Notes: generated by a model not told the origin, from the letters alone. Positions 15,833 to 25,437 are shown, counted from the first letter of the stretch. The stretch is DNA of 64,000 nt from Bradyrhizobium sp. AUGA SZCCT0283 (GCF_018130385.1 NZ_JAFCLU010000017.1:107313-171312); one strand, 5' to 3'. Numbers and translations: made by a program.

Positions 15833-17355
15833 CACCCCCGCCGCGGGCTGATCTTCCACGTCGCCGCGAGAATGGCCGCGGTCATCGCGCCGCTGATCAC
15901 GGCGGCGATCGGTATCGTGAGCGCCAGCGCCGCGGTCGCGGCCCAGCCGATCGAGCAGAAGGCTTCGGCGAATGTCGCCGGCCGCGACGAGGTCTGGCGG
16001 CGGCGGAACTGGCTGCGTTTGGCCTGCACGCGGAACCAAAACTGGATCGCAGCCGCCGAGACGGTTGCGACGATGACGCCGAGCGCGGTGACGATCGCCT
16101 GTGTCACGGAAGCAAAGGCAAGGGCTGCGATCAGCGGCGCGAAGATGGCGCCGATTGCGATCAGCACCACCTCGACCTTGGCGCGGGTCACGCGCGACGG
16201 CTGCAGCGGCGCGGTCGCGACCAGGTCGGCGGCGTCTTCGCCCGAGATCGTCAGCCAGGCAAGGCCGCCGGCAAGCTGGCCCGCCGCCATCACGATCACG
16301 GGCGTGATCAAGACGATCGCGGTCGAGCTTTCGGAAAAACTTCGCCACAGCATCAGGGCCGGCGGCACCAGATACAGCAGTTGCATCAGGCTCTGCGACA
16401 ACAGCCACGGATCGCGGCGCAGCAGCAGGAACTCCTTGGCGCGCAGCGCCTGTTGCCGCGAACCGCCGCGAAATGCGGTCGCGCGCGCTCCGCGACGGAC
16501 GGACCGGGCGGTTGCGGCGACACTGACGACGGTATCGGCAAATCTCGGCGAGAACACCGCCATCACGGCGCCGAGCAGCACGAGCCCGCCGGCCATCAGC
16601 CACGACAGCACCATGCCATCGCCGATCGCCGCGCGCGCCGGCCACCACAGCGGGCTGTCGAGCGCCGGCGCATAGGCCGCAGCGGCATCGGAGGTCAGCA
16701 CCGCAAAGCGTGACAACGTACCGTAGGAAAGGATGGCGGCGACCTGCAGCGCGATGACGAAGCCGGCGCCGATGATGGCGGCAACGATCTGCGCGACGAG
16801 ACGGGTGCGGCTCGGGCCGATCAACCTGAACAGCGCGACCGTGATCGCGATCGCCACGGCGGCAGCGGTGAGGCCAATGGCGACGACGACGCCGAACGTC
16901 GAGAGCCATCTAATGCCGCCGCCAATCACGAGAACGTCGACAAAGGGCGTCGACAGCAACAGCGCCATCCCGGTGACCGACAGCGCAATCGCCGCGATCC
17001 GCACCGAGAACACGTTGGCGAGGTTCGCAGGCGACGACATGATGAGGTCGAGATCGGCGCGGGCGTAAAACACCCGCGTCACGGATTCGATGGCCTGCGA
17101 CAGCATCAGGGCCCAGGCAAGGAAGATGGTCGCCGTGATGACGATCAATTCAGGCTTGCCGAGCGGGGCTTGCAGATCGGCGAAGCGGCCGATCACCGCA
17201 TAGGCCGGCAGGTGCATGATGGCGACGAACACGATCAGGGCGATGATCGCGCGCTTTCGCTTTCCGCGGCTGCCGGCGATCATCGCCAGCCATTCGCGCC
17301 AGGCCAGACGGATCTCGTGCCGGGCAAACCAGCTGAGCGCCGCGGCCGAACTCAT
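15832..17355 (-). CDS. ABC exporter permease
   Basis: A 507-residue polytopic membrane protein with about ten to twelve hydrophobic segments spread over its length, including IIALIVFVAIMHLPAYAVI, TFGVVVAIGLTAAAVAIAI and IVTALGVIVATVSAAAI. A cytosolic central part carries ALRAKEFLLLRRDPWLLSQ, a feature of large ABC-2-like permeases. It overlaps the ATPase gene upstream as ATGA and the Sel1 gene downstream as TGATG. With that ATPase it should form an exporter; no periplasmic binding protein is present. The substrate is unknown. Confidence 0.87.
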   Translation of the reverse strand: MSSAAALSWFARHEIRLAWREWLAMIAGSRGKRKRAIIALIVFVAIMHLPAYAVIGRFADLQAPLGKPELIVITATIFLAWALMLSQAIESVTRVFYARADLDLIMSSPANLANVFSVRIAAIALSVTGMALLLSTPFVDVLVIGGGIRWLSTFGVVVAIGLTAAAVAIAITVALFRLIGPSRTRLVAQIVAAIIGAGFVIALQVAAILSYGTLSRFAVLTSDAAAAYAPALDSPLWWPARAAIGDGMVLSWLMAGGLVLLGAVMAVFSPRFADTVVSVAATARSVRRGARATAFRGGSRQQALRAKEFLLLRRDPWLLSQSLMQLLYLVPPALMLWRSFSESSTAIVLITPVIVMAAGQLAGGLAWLTISGEDAADLVATAPLQPSRVTRAKVEVVLIAIGAIFAPLIAALAFASVTQAIVTALGVIVATVSAAAIQFWFRVQAKRSQFRRRQTSSRPATFAEAFCSIGWAATAALALTIPIAAVISGAMTAAILAATWKISPRRG

Positions 17356-18104
17356 GCGGCGGCTGCCTCAGTGTTGACGAGGGCGATGAACATGTCTTCG
17401 AGGCTGGTATCGTTGCGGCCGTTCTGCTGGCGCAGCTCAGTGAGCGTGCCCTCGGCCACCAGCCGGCCGGCGGCGATGACGCCGATGCGATCGGCCATCC
17501 GTTCGGCGACTTCGAGAATATGCGTCGTCATGATCACGGTGCAGCCGGCACGGACGCGGTCCTGCAGTAATCCCTTGACGTGACGCGCCGACAGCGCATC
17601 GAGGCCGGTCAACGGCTCGTCCAGGATGATCAGCCGGGGATCGTGAACCAGCGCGCCGGCCAGCGCCACCTTCTGGCGCATGCCCTTGGAGAATCCTTCG
17701 CAGCGCTCGTGCAGATGCGGCTCCAGTCCGAGCGACACCAGAAGCTGCTGCGCCGAGGGGCCGGAAACCGCGGGATCGATGCCCCAGAGGCCGGCGACGA
17801 ATTCGAGATATTCCAGCGGCGTCAGCTTGTCGTAGATCATCGGTTCGTCGGAGACCCATGCCATGATCTGCTTGGCGGCGACGGGATCAGCGAGTGCGTC
17901 GATGCCCAAAATGGAGACAGAGCCGGCGTCGGGCCGCAGCAGGCCGGCGACCATCCGCAAGGTCGTGGTCTTGCCGGCGCCATTGGGGCCGAGCAGGGCG
18001 TAAAATTCGCCCGCGCGAACGGTCAGGTCGAGCGCGTCGACCGCGGGGCGGTCAAAACGCTTCGTTAACCCTCGCACTTCGAGCGCCGATACATCTGACT
18101 GCAT
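17352..18104 (-). CDS. ABC exporter ATP-binding protein
   Basis: A 250-residue ATPase of the CcmA/NatA type. Walker A is LGPNGAGKTTTLRM, the Q-loop region is MAWVSDEPMIYD, the signature is FSKGMRQKVALAGAL (a degenerate form of LSGGQ usual in this subfamily), and Walker B is LIILDEPLTGLD followed by the H-loop TTHILE. I start at ATG 18104 (MQSDVSALEV); an upstream ATG at 18224 adds 40 unconvincing residues. It heads a three-gene operon with the permease and the Sel1 protein and is divergent from livH. Confidence 0.93.
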   Translation of the reverse strand: MQSDVSALEVRGLTKRFDRPAVDALDLTVRAGEFYALLGPNGAGKTTTLRMVAGLLRPDAGSVSILGIDALADPVAAKQIMAWVSDEPMIYDKLTPLEYLEFVAGLWGIDPAVSGPSAQQLLVSLGLEPHLHERCEGFSKGMRQKVALAGALVHDPRLIILDEPLTGLDALSARHVKGLLQDRVRAGCTVIMTTHILEVAERMADRIGVIAAGRLVAEGTLTELRQQNGRNDTSLEDMFIALVNTEAAAA

Positions 18105-18263
18105 GATGACGGGACGGTCCGATTTCGTTTCGTCGTTCGAGGAACATGGACCGAAGAACTTTCGGCGCGGTGAATCCAGCGGCCCAAATCGTGCCGAACC
18201 CCGCAACTTCCCGGGCTGCGGCATTTCTGCGCAATTCTTAACAACTCCGCGGCCAGCGCTTTG

Positions 18264-18292
18264 TTGACAGCGGTCGACGCTTTGGGCTCAAT
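18264..18292 (+). promoter_or_regulatory. Possible sigma70-type promoter for the liv operon
   Basis: TTGACA at 18264-18269 and CTCAAT at 18287-18292 are 17 bases apart, about 105 bases upstream of livH. The -35 box is perfect and the -10 box is weak. Inferred by eye only. Confidence 0.3.
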
Positions 18293-18396
18293 GCAGCGGG
18301 ACATATGCGGCTACAGGCATCGTGGATGCTCGATAGCGTGTAGACACAAGATGCGGAAAAGGCGGTCGACAGAATCGCCTGGCATCGGGGAGGGAA

Positions 18397-19275
18397 ATGA
18401 TGCTGGACTTCGTTCAGCAGCTGGTGAGTGGCATCGCGCTCGGCTGCGTTTACGGCTTGATCGCACTCGGCTTTGTGCTCGTTTACAAGGCAACCGAGGT
18501 CGTCAATTTCGCCCAGGGCGATTTGATGATGCTGGGCGGGTTCTTCGCCTTCACCTTCATCGGCATGCTCGGTCTCAATTACTGGCTCGGATTCGCCGGC
18601 GCGGTCATCGCCATGGCGGCGTTCGGAATGCTGGCCGAGCGCGTCGTGGTGCGTCCGATCCTCGGCTATCCGCAGTTTTCCATCATCATGGCGACGATCG
18701 GGCTTGGATACTTCCTGCGCTCCGTGGTCGGCATGATCTGGGGCACCGACGATTTCAAGATCGAGACGCCGTTCAGCGACGGCGTGTTGCGGATCGGCTC
18801 GCTGGTCTTGGCCTATGACAAGCTCTCGGTGATCGCGGCAACCGTCATCCTCTGCGCGCTGCTGTACCTGTTCTTCAACCGCACCACGCTCGGCACCGCG
18901 ATGCGCGCCAGTTCGGAGAACATGCTGGCTGCCTACTACATGGGCATTCCGGTCAAGCGCGTGGTGTCGATCGTGTGGGCGATCTCTGCGGCGGTCGCGA
19001 CGGCTGCCGGCGTGCTGCTGGCGCCAATCACCTTCATTCATTCCAATGTCGGTCTCGTGCTGGGCCTGAAGGCGTTTCCCGCCGCGGTGCTCGGCGGCTT
19101 CGGCTCCATCCCGGGCGCCGTGGTGGGCGGCGTGCTGATCGGCGTGATCGAGAGCATGGCCGGCTTCTACCTGCCGCAGGGCTGGAAGGACGTCGCGCCC
19201 TACATCGTTCTTCTGGTGGTGCTGTTGCTCAAGCCCGAAGGCCTGTTCGGTGTTCATACGCGGAAGAAAGTCTAA
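18397..19275 (+). CDS. livH: Branched-chain-type ABC importer permease LivH
   Basis: A 292-residue inner-membrane permease of the LivH family. It opens with QLVSGIALGCVYGLIALGF, followed by NFAQGDLMMLG, and contains the conserved cytoplasmic coupling region RASSENMLAAYYMGI and the C-terminal AVLGGFGSIPGAVVGG. About eight transmembrane segments are visible. GGGAGGG precedes the ATG. First gene of an operon livH-livM-livG-livF-ligase-livK; its stop overlaps the livM start (TAATG). The acyl-CoA ligase in the operon suggests that the substrate is a carboxylic acid rather than leucine. Confidence 0.95.
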   Translation: MMLDFVQQLVSGIALGCVYGLIALGFVLVYKATEVVNFAQGDLMMLGGFFAFTFIGMLGLNYWLGFAGAVIAMAAFGMLAERVVVRPILGYPQFSIIMATIGLGYFLRSVVGMIWGTDDFKIETPFSDGVLRIGSLVLAYDKLSVIAATVILCALLYLFFNRTTLGTAMRASSENMLAAYYMGIPVKRVVSIVWAISAAVATAAGVLLAPITFIHSNVGLVLGLKAFPAAVLGGFGSIPGAVVGGVLIGVIESMAGFYLPQGWKDVAPYIVLLVVLLLKPEGLFGVHTRKKV

Positions 19276-20426
19276 TGCGGTTCCTCTTCAAGACGGATTA
19301 CGAAGACGACATCAGACTGTTTCCGCACAGCGGCTACATCGTTTCCTACGGTATCCTGCTGGCGTTTCTTGTGATCGCGCCGTTCGTGCTGTCGAGCTAT
19401 CTGGTCAGCCAGCTGGTGTTCGTCTGCATCTACGCCACGGTGGGCGTAGGCTTGATGATCCTCACCGGCTTCACCGGGCAGGCTTCGCTCGGCCACGCCG
19501 CCTTTCTGGCGATCGGCGCCTATACGGCGGCCTATCTGCAGCAATACAACGTTCCGTTCCCGGTCTACTTCCTGGCCGGCGGCCTGTTGACCGGCGTGGT
19601 CGGTGCACTGGTCGGATTCCCGGCGCTGCGGCTGACGGGCATCTATCTCGTCATTGCGACGATTTCCTTTGCTTTCATCGTCGAGGAAGTGCTGGCTCGC
19701 TGGGAAAGCGTGACCCACGGCAACGAGGGCATGCGCATCAAAACCTTGAGCCTGTTCGGGCAGGCGGTGCCGCAGAATGGGCCGACCTTCTATTTCCTTT
19801 GTCTCGGCGTATTGATCCTCACCATCGTCGGCACGCTCAACCTGCTGCGCTCGCCGACGGGCCGCGCCTTCGTCGCGATCCGCGACAGCGAAACGGCGGC
19901 GCGCAGCATGGGCGTCAACGTCTCGCTCTACAAGGTGAAGTCGTTTGCGATCAGCGCGGCGATTACCGGATTGGCCGGTGTGCTGTTCGCGCACAAGCTC
20001 TCCTTCATCAGCCCGGAAATGTTCACGCTGCAGCTCTCGATCGAGTTCATCATCGTGATCCTGATCGGCGGCACCTTCAGCCTGCACGGCGCGGTGCTCG
20101 GCGCGATCTTCCTGGTCATGATCGATCCGTTCCTGACCTATCTGAAGGACGACCTGCCGGGCATCATCTCAGGGCTGGCCGCGACGTTCGGAGCCGATAG
20201 CGTGACGGCAGGGAAAGTCTACAGCAATGTCGCCGCCATTGCCTCCGCCAACGGCCTCAAGGGCGCGATCTACGGGGTGATCATCGTGCTGTTCGTGCTG
20301 TTCGAGCCGCTCGGTCTGTACGGGCGCTGGCTGAAGATAAAACTCTTCTTCCAGCTGTTCCCGCTCTACAAGCGCGCCACCTTCAAGCGTCAGAAAATCT
20401 ACGTGAAGTCGGAGCGGAACCGATGA
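19275..20426 (+). CDS. livM: Branched-chain-type ABC importer permease LivM
   Basis: A 383-residue permease of the LivM family. Diagnostic parts are LTGFTGQASLGHAAFLAIGAY (family core), GFPALRLTGIYLVIATI and the EAA-like loop FVAIRDSETAARSMGVN. A C-terminal basic segment follows the last helix. Translation starts at ATG 19275, overlapping the livH stop by one base; longer frames upstream are shadows of livH. It forms the transmembrane heterodimer with LivH. Confidence 0.95.
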   Translation: MRFLFKTDYEDDIRLFPHSGYIVSYGILLAFLVIAPFVLSSYLVSQLVFVCIYATVGVGLMILTGFTGQASLGHAAFLAIGAYTAAYLQQYNVPFPVYFLAGGLLTGVVGALVGFPALRLTGIYLVIATISFAFIVEEVLARWESVTHGNEGMRIKTLSLFGQAVPQNGPTFYFLCLGVLILTIVGTLNLLRSPTGRAFVAIRDSETAARSMGVNVSLYKVKSFAISAAITGLAGVLFAHKLSFISPEMFTLQLSIEFIIVILIGGTFSLHGAVLGAIFLVMIDPFLTYLKDDLPGIISGLAATFGADSVTAGKVYSNVAAIASANGLKGAIYGVIIVLFVLFEPLGLYGRWLKIKLFFQLFPLYKRATFKRQKIYVKSERNR

Positions 20427-21181
20427 GCTACTTCCGTGCGGAAAACCTGTCTTTGCACTTCGGCGGCCTGAAGGCGGTCGATTCCGTCAGCTTCGCCGTG
20501 GAGAAGGGCGAGATCCTCTCGATCATCGGCCCCAACGGCGCCGGCAAGAGTTCGATCTTCAACCTGATCTCGCGGATCTATCCGCCCACTTCGGGCAGGA
20601 TCTTTTTCGAAGACCAGGACATTACCGAGCAGCCGGCCTACGACATTGCCGGCCTCGGCATTGCCCGCACCTTCCAGAACATCGAATTGTTCGAGAATGC
20701 GACCATGCTGAGCAATCTCCTGGTCGGCCGTCACCGGCACTCCGCCACGCAGCTCTGGCAGGAATTGTTGTTCCTGCCGAGCGTGCGCGCCGGCGAAAAG
20801 GTCCATCGCCGCCGCGTCGAGCAGGTGATCGAATTCCTCGATCTCGAAGCCTATCGCGACAAGCTGATCTCGGGGCTGCCCTACGGCGTCCGCAAGGTGA
20901 TTGAGCTGGCGCGTGCGCTGTGCTCGGAGCCCAAACTGATCCTGCTGGACGAGCCGTCATCCGGGCTGAACGTCGAGGAGACCGACGACATGTCGTTCTG
21001 GATCCGCGACATGAAGACCGAGCTCGGCATCACCGTGCTGATGGTCGAACACGACATGACGCTGGTCAATCGCGTCTCCGACCGCGTGATTGCGCTCAAT
21101 TACGGCCGCGTGCTCGCGATGGGCTCGCCGTCCGAGGTGCAGCGCCATCCCGACGTCGTCGCCGCCTATCTCGGCGCATGA
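20423..21181 (+). CDS. livG: Branched-chain-type ABC importer ATPase LivG
   Basis: A 252-residue ATPase. It has Walker A IIGPNGAGKSS, the family-typical ARTFQNIELFENATMLSNLLVG region, Walker B LILLDEPSSGLN and the H-loop VEHDM. The signature region reads LPYGVRKVIELARAL, as is common in LivG. It overlaps livM as ATGA. One of two ATPases that power the LivHM permease. Confidence 0.95.
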   Translation: MSYFRAENLSLHFGGLKAVDSVSFAVEKGEILSIIGPNGAGKSSIFNLISRIYPPTSGRIFFEDQDITEQPAYDIAGLGIARTFQNIELFENATMLSNLLVGRHRHSATQLWQELLFLPSVRAGEKVHRRRVEQVIEFLDLEAYRDKLISGLPYGVRKVIELARALCSEPKLILLDEPSSGLNVEETDDMSFWIRDMKTELGITVLMVEHDMTLVNRVSDRVIALNYGRVLAMGSPSEVQRHPDVVAAYLGA

Positions 21182-21191
21182 GGATGATGCC

Positions 21192-21971
21192 ATGAGCGCT
21201 TCCGACATCATCCTCAAGCTCAGCAATATCGAGAGCTATTACGGGCCGATCATGGCCATCAGGGGCATCAGCCTCGAAGTGCCGCGCGGCCGTATCGTCA
21301 CGTTGCTCGGCGCCAACGGCGCCGGCAAGACCACGGTGCTCAAGACCATCTCCGGCATTCTCGATCCCCAGAAGGGCTCGATCGAATTTCTGGGCAAGCC
21401 GATCCAGCGCATGGAGGCCGACAAGATCGTGCGGCTGGGCTTAAGCCACGTGCCGGAGGGGCGTGAGGTCTTCCCGTTCCTGTCGGTGCGCGAAAACCTG
21501 ATGATGGGGGCCTATCCGCGCAAGGACCGCGACGGTGTCGCGGAGGATCTCGAGCGCGTCTACGGCTATTTCCCGCGGCTGAAGGAGCGTATCAACCAGC
21601 CGGCCGGGCAGCTTTCCGGCGGTGAGCAGCAGATGCTGGCGATCGGGCGGGCGCTGATGAACCGGCCGACCCTGCTACTTTTGGATGAGCCGTCGCTCGG
21701 GCTGTCGCCGATCCTGGTGAAGGAGATCTTTACCATCATCAAGCGCGTCAACGAGGAGCAGGGCATGTCCATCCTCCTGGTCGAGCAGAACGCCAAGGTG
21801 GCGCTGGAGACGGCGCATTACGGCTATGTTCTGGAAATCGGCCGGGTCGTGATGAACGACACCTGCGAGCGGCTGATGAATTCAAAGGACATCCAGGAAT
21901 TCTATCTCGGCGCCAAGGAAGAAGGCGCCCGCGGCGAACGGCGCTGGAAAAAGAAGAAGACCTGGCGCTAG
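21192..21971 (+). CDS. livF: Branched-chain-type ABC importer ATPase LivF
   Basis: A 259-residue ATPase of the LivF family, beginning at ATG 21192 (MSASDIILKLSNIESYYG). It shows Walker A LLGANGAGKTTVLK, SHVPEGREVFPFLSVRENL (LivF hallmark), the signature LSGGEQQMLAIGRAL and Walker B LLLLDEPSLGLSP. The C-terminus has a basic extension (RRWKKKKTWR) beyond the usual end. Ten bases separate it from livG. Confidence 0.95.
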   Translation: MSASDIILKLSNIESYYGPIMAIRGISLEVPRGRIVTLLGANGAGKTTVLKTISGILDPQKGSIEFLGKPIQRMEADKIVRLGLSHVPEGREVFPFLSVRENLMMGAYPRKDRDGVAEDLERVYGYFPRLKERINQPAGQLSGGEQQMLAIGRALMNRPTLLLLDEPSLGLSPILVKEIFTIIKRVNEEQGMSILLVEQNAKVALETAHYGYVLEIGRVVMNDTCERLMNSKDIQEFYLGAKEEGARGERRWKKKKTWR

Positions 21972-22092
21972 ACGGGAAAGTTAAGACCTTGGCGTTCCGA
22001 ACGAATTCGAGCTAAATTCGAGCCCTGCTTCGAAACCAGGACCGGCTCTCAAGACCGGTGGCCGAGGCAGGCGACAGAGGGAGGAAGAGAGC

Positions 22093-23931
22093 ATGGCCAG
22101 ACCGGCAGTGCTGACGGTCGCCGACACGATCGCGAAGAGTTTCCTGAAGTCCGTGGAAACCCGCGGCGACCGACCGGCGATCCGCGAAAAGAAATTCGGC
22201 ATCTGGCAGCCGACCAGTTGGCGCGAGTGGCTGCAGATATCCAAGGACATTGCCTACGCCCTGCATGCGACGGGTTTCCGGCCCGGCGACGTTGCCTCCA
22301 TCATCGCCAACGCGGTTCCGGAATGGGTGTTCGCGGACATGGGCATCCTGTGCGCCGGCGGCGTCTCTTCCGGAATCTATCCGACCGATTCGTCGGTGCA
22401 GGTCGAATACCTGATCAACGATTCCTCGACCAAGGTGATCTTCGCCGAGGACGAGGAGCAGCTCGACAAGATCCTGTCGTGCCGTTCGCGGTGTCCCACG
22501 CTGCAGAAGATCGTCGTGTTCGACATGGAGGGCCTGAGCGGCTTTATCGACCCGATGGTGCTGTCGCTGGCCGAGTTCATGGCGCTGGGGCGTAACCACG
22601 AGCAGGATAATCAGGCGCTGTGGGACGAGATGATCGGAAGCCGCTCAGCCTCCGATCTCGCCATCCTCGTCTATACCTCCGGCACCACGGGCCCGCCCAA
22701 GGGCGCCATGCATTCCAATCGCAGCGTGACGCATCAGATGCGCCACGCCAACGACCTGTTTCCGTCGAGCGACAACGAAGAACGGCTGGTGTTTCTGCCG
22801 CTCTGCCACGTCGCCGAGCGGGTCGGCGGCTATTACATCTCGCTGGCGCTGGGATCGGTGATGAATTTCGCCGAGAGCCCGGAAACCGTGCCGGACAATT
22901 TGCGTGAGGTGCAGCCGACCGCCTTCCTTGCGGTGCCCAGGGTCTGGGAAAAGTTCTATTCCGGAATCACGATCGCGTTGAAGGATGCGACCGCGTTCCA
23001 GAACTGGATGTACCGCAACGCGCTCGCGATCGGCAATCGCGTGACCGAATACAAGCTGCAGGGCGATACACCGCCATTGTCGCTGCGGCTCGCCAACAGC
23101 GCCGCCTACTATCTGGTGTTCCGCAACATCCGCCGCATGCTCGGTCTCGACCGTTGCCGGTTGGCGTTTACCGGCGCGGCCCCGATCGCGCCCGATCTGA
23201 TCCGCTGGTATCTCGCGCTCGGCATCGACATGCGCGAGGTCTACGGCCAGACGGAAAATTGCGGTGTCGCCACCGTGATGCCGCCCGACCGCATCAAGCT
23301 CGGCTCGGTCGGCAAGGCCGCGCCCTGGGGCGAGGTCGCGATTTCACCGCAGGGCGAGATCCTGATCCGCGGCGATTTCCTGTTCATGGGCTACCTGAAC
23401 CAGCCGGAAAAGACCGCGGAAACCATCGACGCCAAGGGATGGCTGCACACCGGCGATGTCGGCTCGATCGACAATGAAGGCTTCGTCAAGATCACCGACC
23501 GGATGAAGGACATCATCATCACCTCCGGCGGCAAGAACATCACGCCGTCGGAAATCGAGAACCAGTTGAAGTTCTCGCCCTATGTCTCCGACGCGGTGGT
23601 GATCGGCGACAAGCGGCCGTATCTGACGTGCCTGCTCATGATCGATCAGGAGAATGTCGAAAAGTTCGCGCAGGATCACGACATTCCCTTCACCAACTAC
23701 GCCAGCCTGTGCCGCGCGCCCGAGATCCAGGACTTGATCCAGCGCGAGATCGAGGCGGTCAACGTCAACTTCGCGCGCGTCGAAACCATCAAGAAGTTCT
23801 ACCTGATCGAACGTCAGCTCACGCCCGAGGACGAGGAACTGACGCCGACCATGAAGCTGAAGCGCAGTTTCGTGAACAAGCGTTATGCCGCCGAAATCAA
23901 CGCCATGTATGGCGAGCGGGCGGTGGCGTGA
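22093..23931 (+). CDS. AMP-dependent acyl-CoA ligase (long-chain/aryl type)
   Basis: A 612-residue adenylate-forming ligase. The ATP loop YTSGTTGPPKGAMHSN lies near residue 195, the central VYGQTENCG motif near 385, GWLHTGDVGSIDNEGF near 450, and the C-terminal hinge and GGKNITPSEIE motif near 480. Closest in character to FadD15-like long-chain ligases. The ATG follows an AGGAAGAG Shine-Dalgarno sequence. Its place between livF and livK indicates that the imported acid is activated to its CoA thioester on arrival. Likely substrates are fatty or aromatic acids; the sequence does not decide. Confidence 0.92.
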   Translation: MARPAVLTVADTIAKSFLKSVETRGDRPAIREKKFGIWQPTSWREWLQISKDIAYALHATGFRPGDVASIIANAVPEWVFADMGILCAGGVSSGIYPTDSSVQVEYLINDSSTKVIFAEDEEQLDKILSCRSRCPTLQKIVVFDMEGLSGFIDPMVLSLAEFMALGRNHEQDNQALWDEMIGSRSASDLAILVYTSGTTGPPKGAMHSNRSVTHQMRHANDLFPSSDNEERLVFLPLCHVAERVGGYYISLALGSVMNFAESPETVPDNLREVQPTAFLAVPRVWEKFYSGITIALKDATAFQNWMYRNALAIGNRVTEYKLQGDTPPLSLRLANSAAYYLVFRNIRRMLGLDRCRLAFTGAAPIAPDLIRWYLALGIDMREVYGQTENCGVATVMPPDRIKLGSVGKAAPWGEVAISPQGEILIRGDFLFMGYLNQPEKTAETIDAKGWLHTGDVGSIDNEGFVKITDRMKDIIITSGGKNITPSEIENQLKFSPYVSDAVVIGDKRPYLTCLLMIDQENVEKFAQDHDIPFTNYASLCRAPEIQDLIQREIEAVNVNFARVETIKKFYLIERQLTPEDEELTPTMKLKRSFVNKRYAAEINAMYGERAVA

Positions 23932-24025
23932 GTCGTCAGGCACAAGCGGAGTTTTCTGGAAACGGCGAAGGACTGAGAAGGCCCCACCCTTCGCTCAACA
24001 CGGGCCAAACGAAGAGGAGACTGCA

Positions 24026-25225
24026 ATGTCGAAATCGTTCAAGGCGCTGGGCCTTGCGGTGAGCGCCCTTGCGCTGACCCAACTGCCGGCCGCAGCCCAG
24101 ACCAAGGTTACCGATCAAGGCATCTCGGCGAGCGAGATCGTCGTCGGCACCCATCAGGACCTGTCCGGCCCGATCAAGGTCTGGGGCGTTCCGGTTTCCA
24201 ACGGCATGAAGATGGCGGCCGAGGAAATCAATGCCGCCGGCGGCATCCACGGCCGCAAGATCAAGCTGATCCTGGAGGACAGCGGCTACGATCCGAAGCG
24301 CGCCGTGCTGGCGTCGCAGAAGATGGTCGAACGCGACAAGGTCTTCGCCATGGTCGGTCCGATGGGCTCGCCCACCGTGCTCGCCGCGCAGGACATCCTG
24401 TTCGATGCCGGCGTCTTGCAGCTCTTCCCGCTGACCGCCGCCGAATTCACCTTCAAGTTCGATCCGGCCAAGCCGCAGGAGCGGCTGAAGTTCAACAATT
24501 TGCTGCCTTACGTCGAGAGCACGCGTGCGGCCGTCAAATACATGATCGAGGGGAAGAACTTCAAGAAGCCCTGCATCCTGCATCAGGACGACGAGTACGG
24601 AAAGAACGTGCTTGACGGCTTCACGCAGCAGGTCAGCGCGATGAAGCTGACGCCTGCGTCGGTCACGAGCTACAAGCGCGGCGCCTCCGACTTCAGCGCG
24701 CAGATCGCCAAGATGAAGTCCGACGGCTGCGACATGGTCGTGCTCGGCACGGTCATTCGCGAAACGATCGGCGCGATGGGCGAGGCCAAGAAGCTCGGCT
24801 GGGACGTTACCTTCCTCGGCGCCACGCCGACCAACGTGCTCGAAGTGCCGGCACTCGGCAAGGACGCGGTCGAAGGCCTCTACGCGGCCTCGGGTTTCGA
24901 AATCCCGTACGAAGACACCGCAAAGGGCAAGGTCAAGGACTGGCTCGCCAACTACAAGAAGATGTTCGGCACCGACGCCAACACGCAGGCGATCATCGGC
25001 TACAATGCCATGATGACCTTCGCGTTCTACGCCAACAAGGCGGGCAAGGACCTGACCGGCCAGAAGATGATGGACGCGCTGGAATCCGGCGACAAGTTCC
25101 TCGACATCTTCAACTCGCCGCCGACCAAGTTCTCCAAGACCGACCATCTCGCCAACACGATCACCCAGGTTCAGCAGATCAAGAACGGCCGCTGGGTGCT
25201 GGTCAAGGACGGCCTGATGTTCTGA
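24026..25225 (+). CDS. livK: Branched-chain-type ABC importer substrate-binding protein
   Basis: A 399-residue periplasmic binding protein (Peripla_BP_6 type). Signal peptide MSKSFKALGLAVSALALTQ then LPAAAQ. The mature N-terminus reads GISASEIVVGTHQDLSGPIK, and the ligand-domain segments AAEEINAAGGIHGRKIKLI and YDPKRAVLASQKMVE are family-typical. ATG 24026 follows AGAGGAGA. As the last gene of the operon it defines the ligand of the importer. A strong terminator at 25264-25300 ends the transcript. Confidence 0.94.
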   Translation: MSKSFKALGLAVSALALTQLPAAAQTKVTDQGISASEIVVGTHQDLSGPIKVWGVPVSNGMKMAAEEINAAGGIHGRKIKLILEDSGYDPKRAVLASQKMVERDKVFAMVGPMGSPTVLAAQDILFDAGVLQLFPLTAAEFTFKFDPAKPQERLKFNNLLPYVESTRAAVKYMIEGKNFKKPCILHQDDEYGKNVLDGFTQQVSAMKLTPASVTSYKRGASDFSAQIAKMKSDGCDMVVLGTVIRETIGAMGEAKKLGWDVTFLGATPTNVLEVPALGKDAVEGLYAASGFEIPYEDTAKGKVKDWLANYKKMFGTDANTQAIIGYNAMMTFAFYANKAGKDLTGQKMMDALESGDKFLDIFNSPPTKFSKTDHLANTITQVQQIKNGRWVLVKDGLMF

Positions 25226-25263
25226 GCGGGCTGCTCGCCCCTAACGGCAAAGGCTGACAATAG

Positions 25264-25300
25264 GGGCTGCGCGATCGTCTCGCGCAGCCCTTTTGTTTGT
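25264..25300 (+). terminator. Rho-independent terminator of the liv operon
   Basis: Stem GGGCTGCGCG (25264-25273) pairs perfectly with CGCGCAGCCC (25281-25290) around a 7-base loop and is followed by TTTTGTTTGT. It lies 39 bases after the livK stop. Confidence 0.9.
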
Positions 25301-25324
25301 GCCTTTAGCTCGGGCGGCAAACAC

Positions 25325-25406
25325 CGTCATTGCGAGGAGCGAAGCGACGAAGCAATCCATTCTTTCTTGCCGTAAGATGGATTGCTTCGCTTCGCTCGCA
25401 ATGACG
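25325..25406. repeat. Palindromic repeat, family A (copy 3)
   Basis: Inverted repeat bounded by CGTCATTGCGAG and CTCGCAATGACG, with inner arms GAAGCAATCCAT and ATGGATTGCTTC. It lies between two convergent operons (liv and the PQQ dehydrogenase group). Confidence 0.9.
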
Positions 25407-25437
25407 TAGAACCAGCACGATCCACACACTCTCGTCG

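Noticed and set aside
15833..16909. Long N-terminal extension of the Sel1 protein (552-codon frame)
   Set aside because: The part upstream of ATG 15832 lies in another frame of the ABC permease gene and is arginine-rich nonsense; the TGATG junction gives the natural start.
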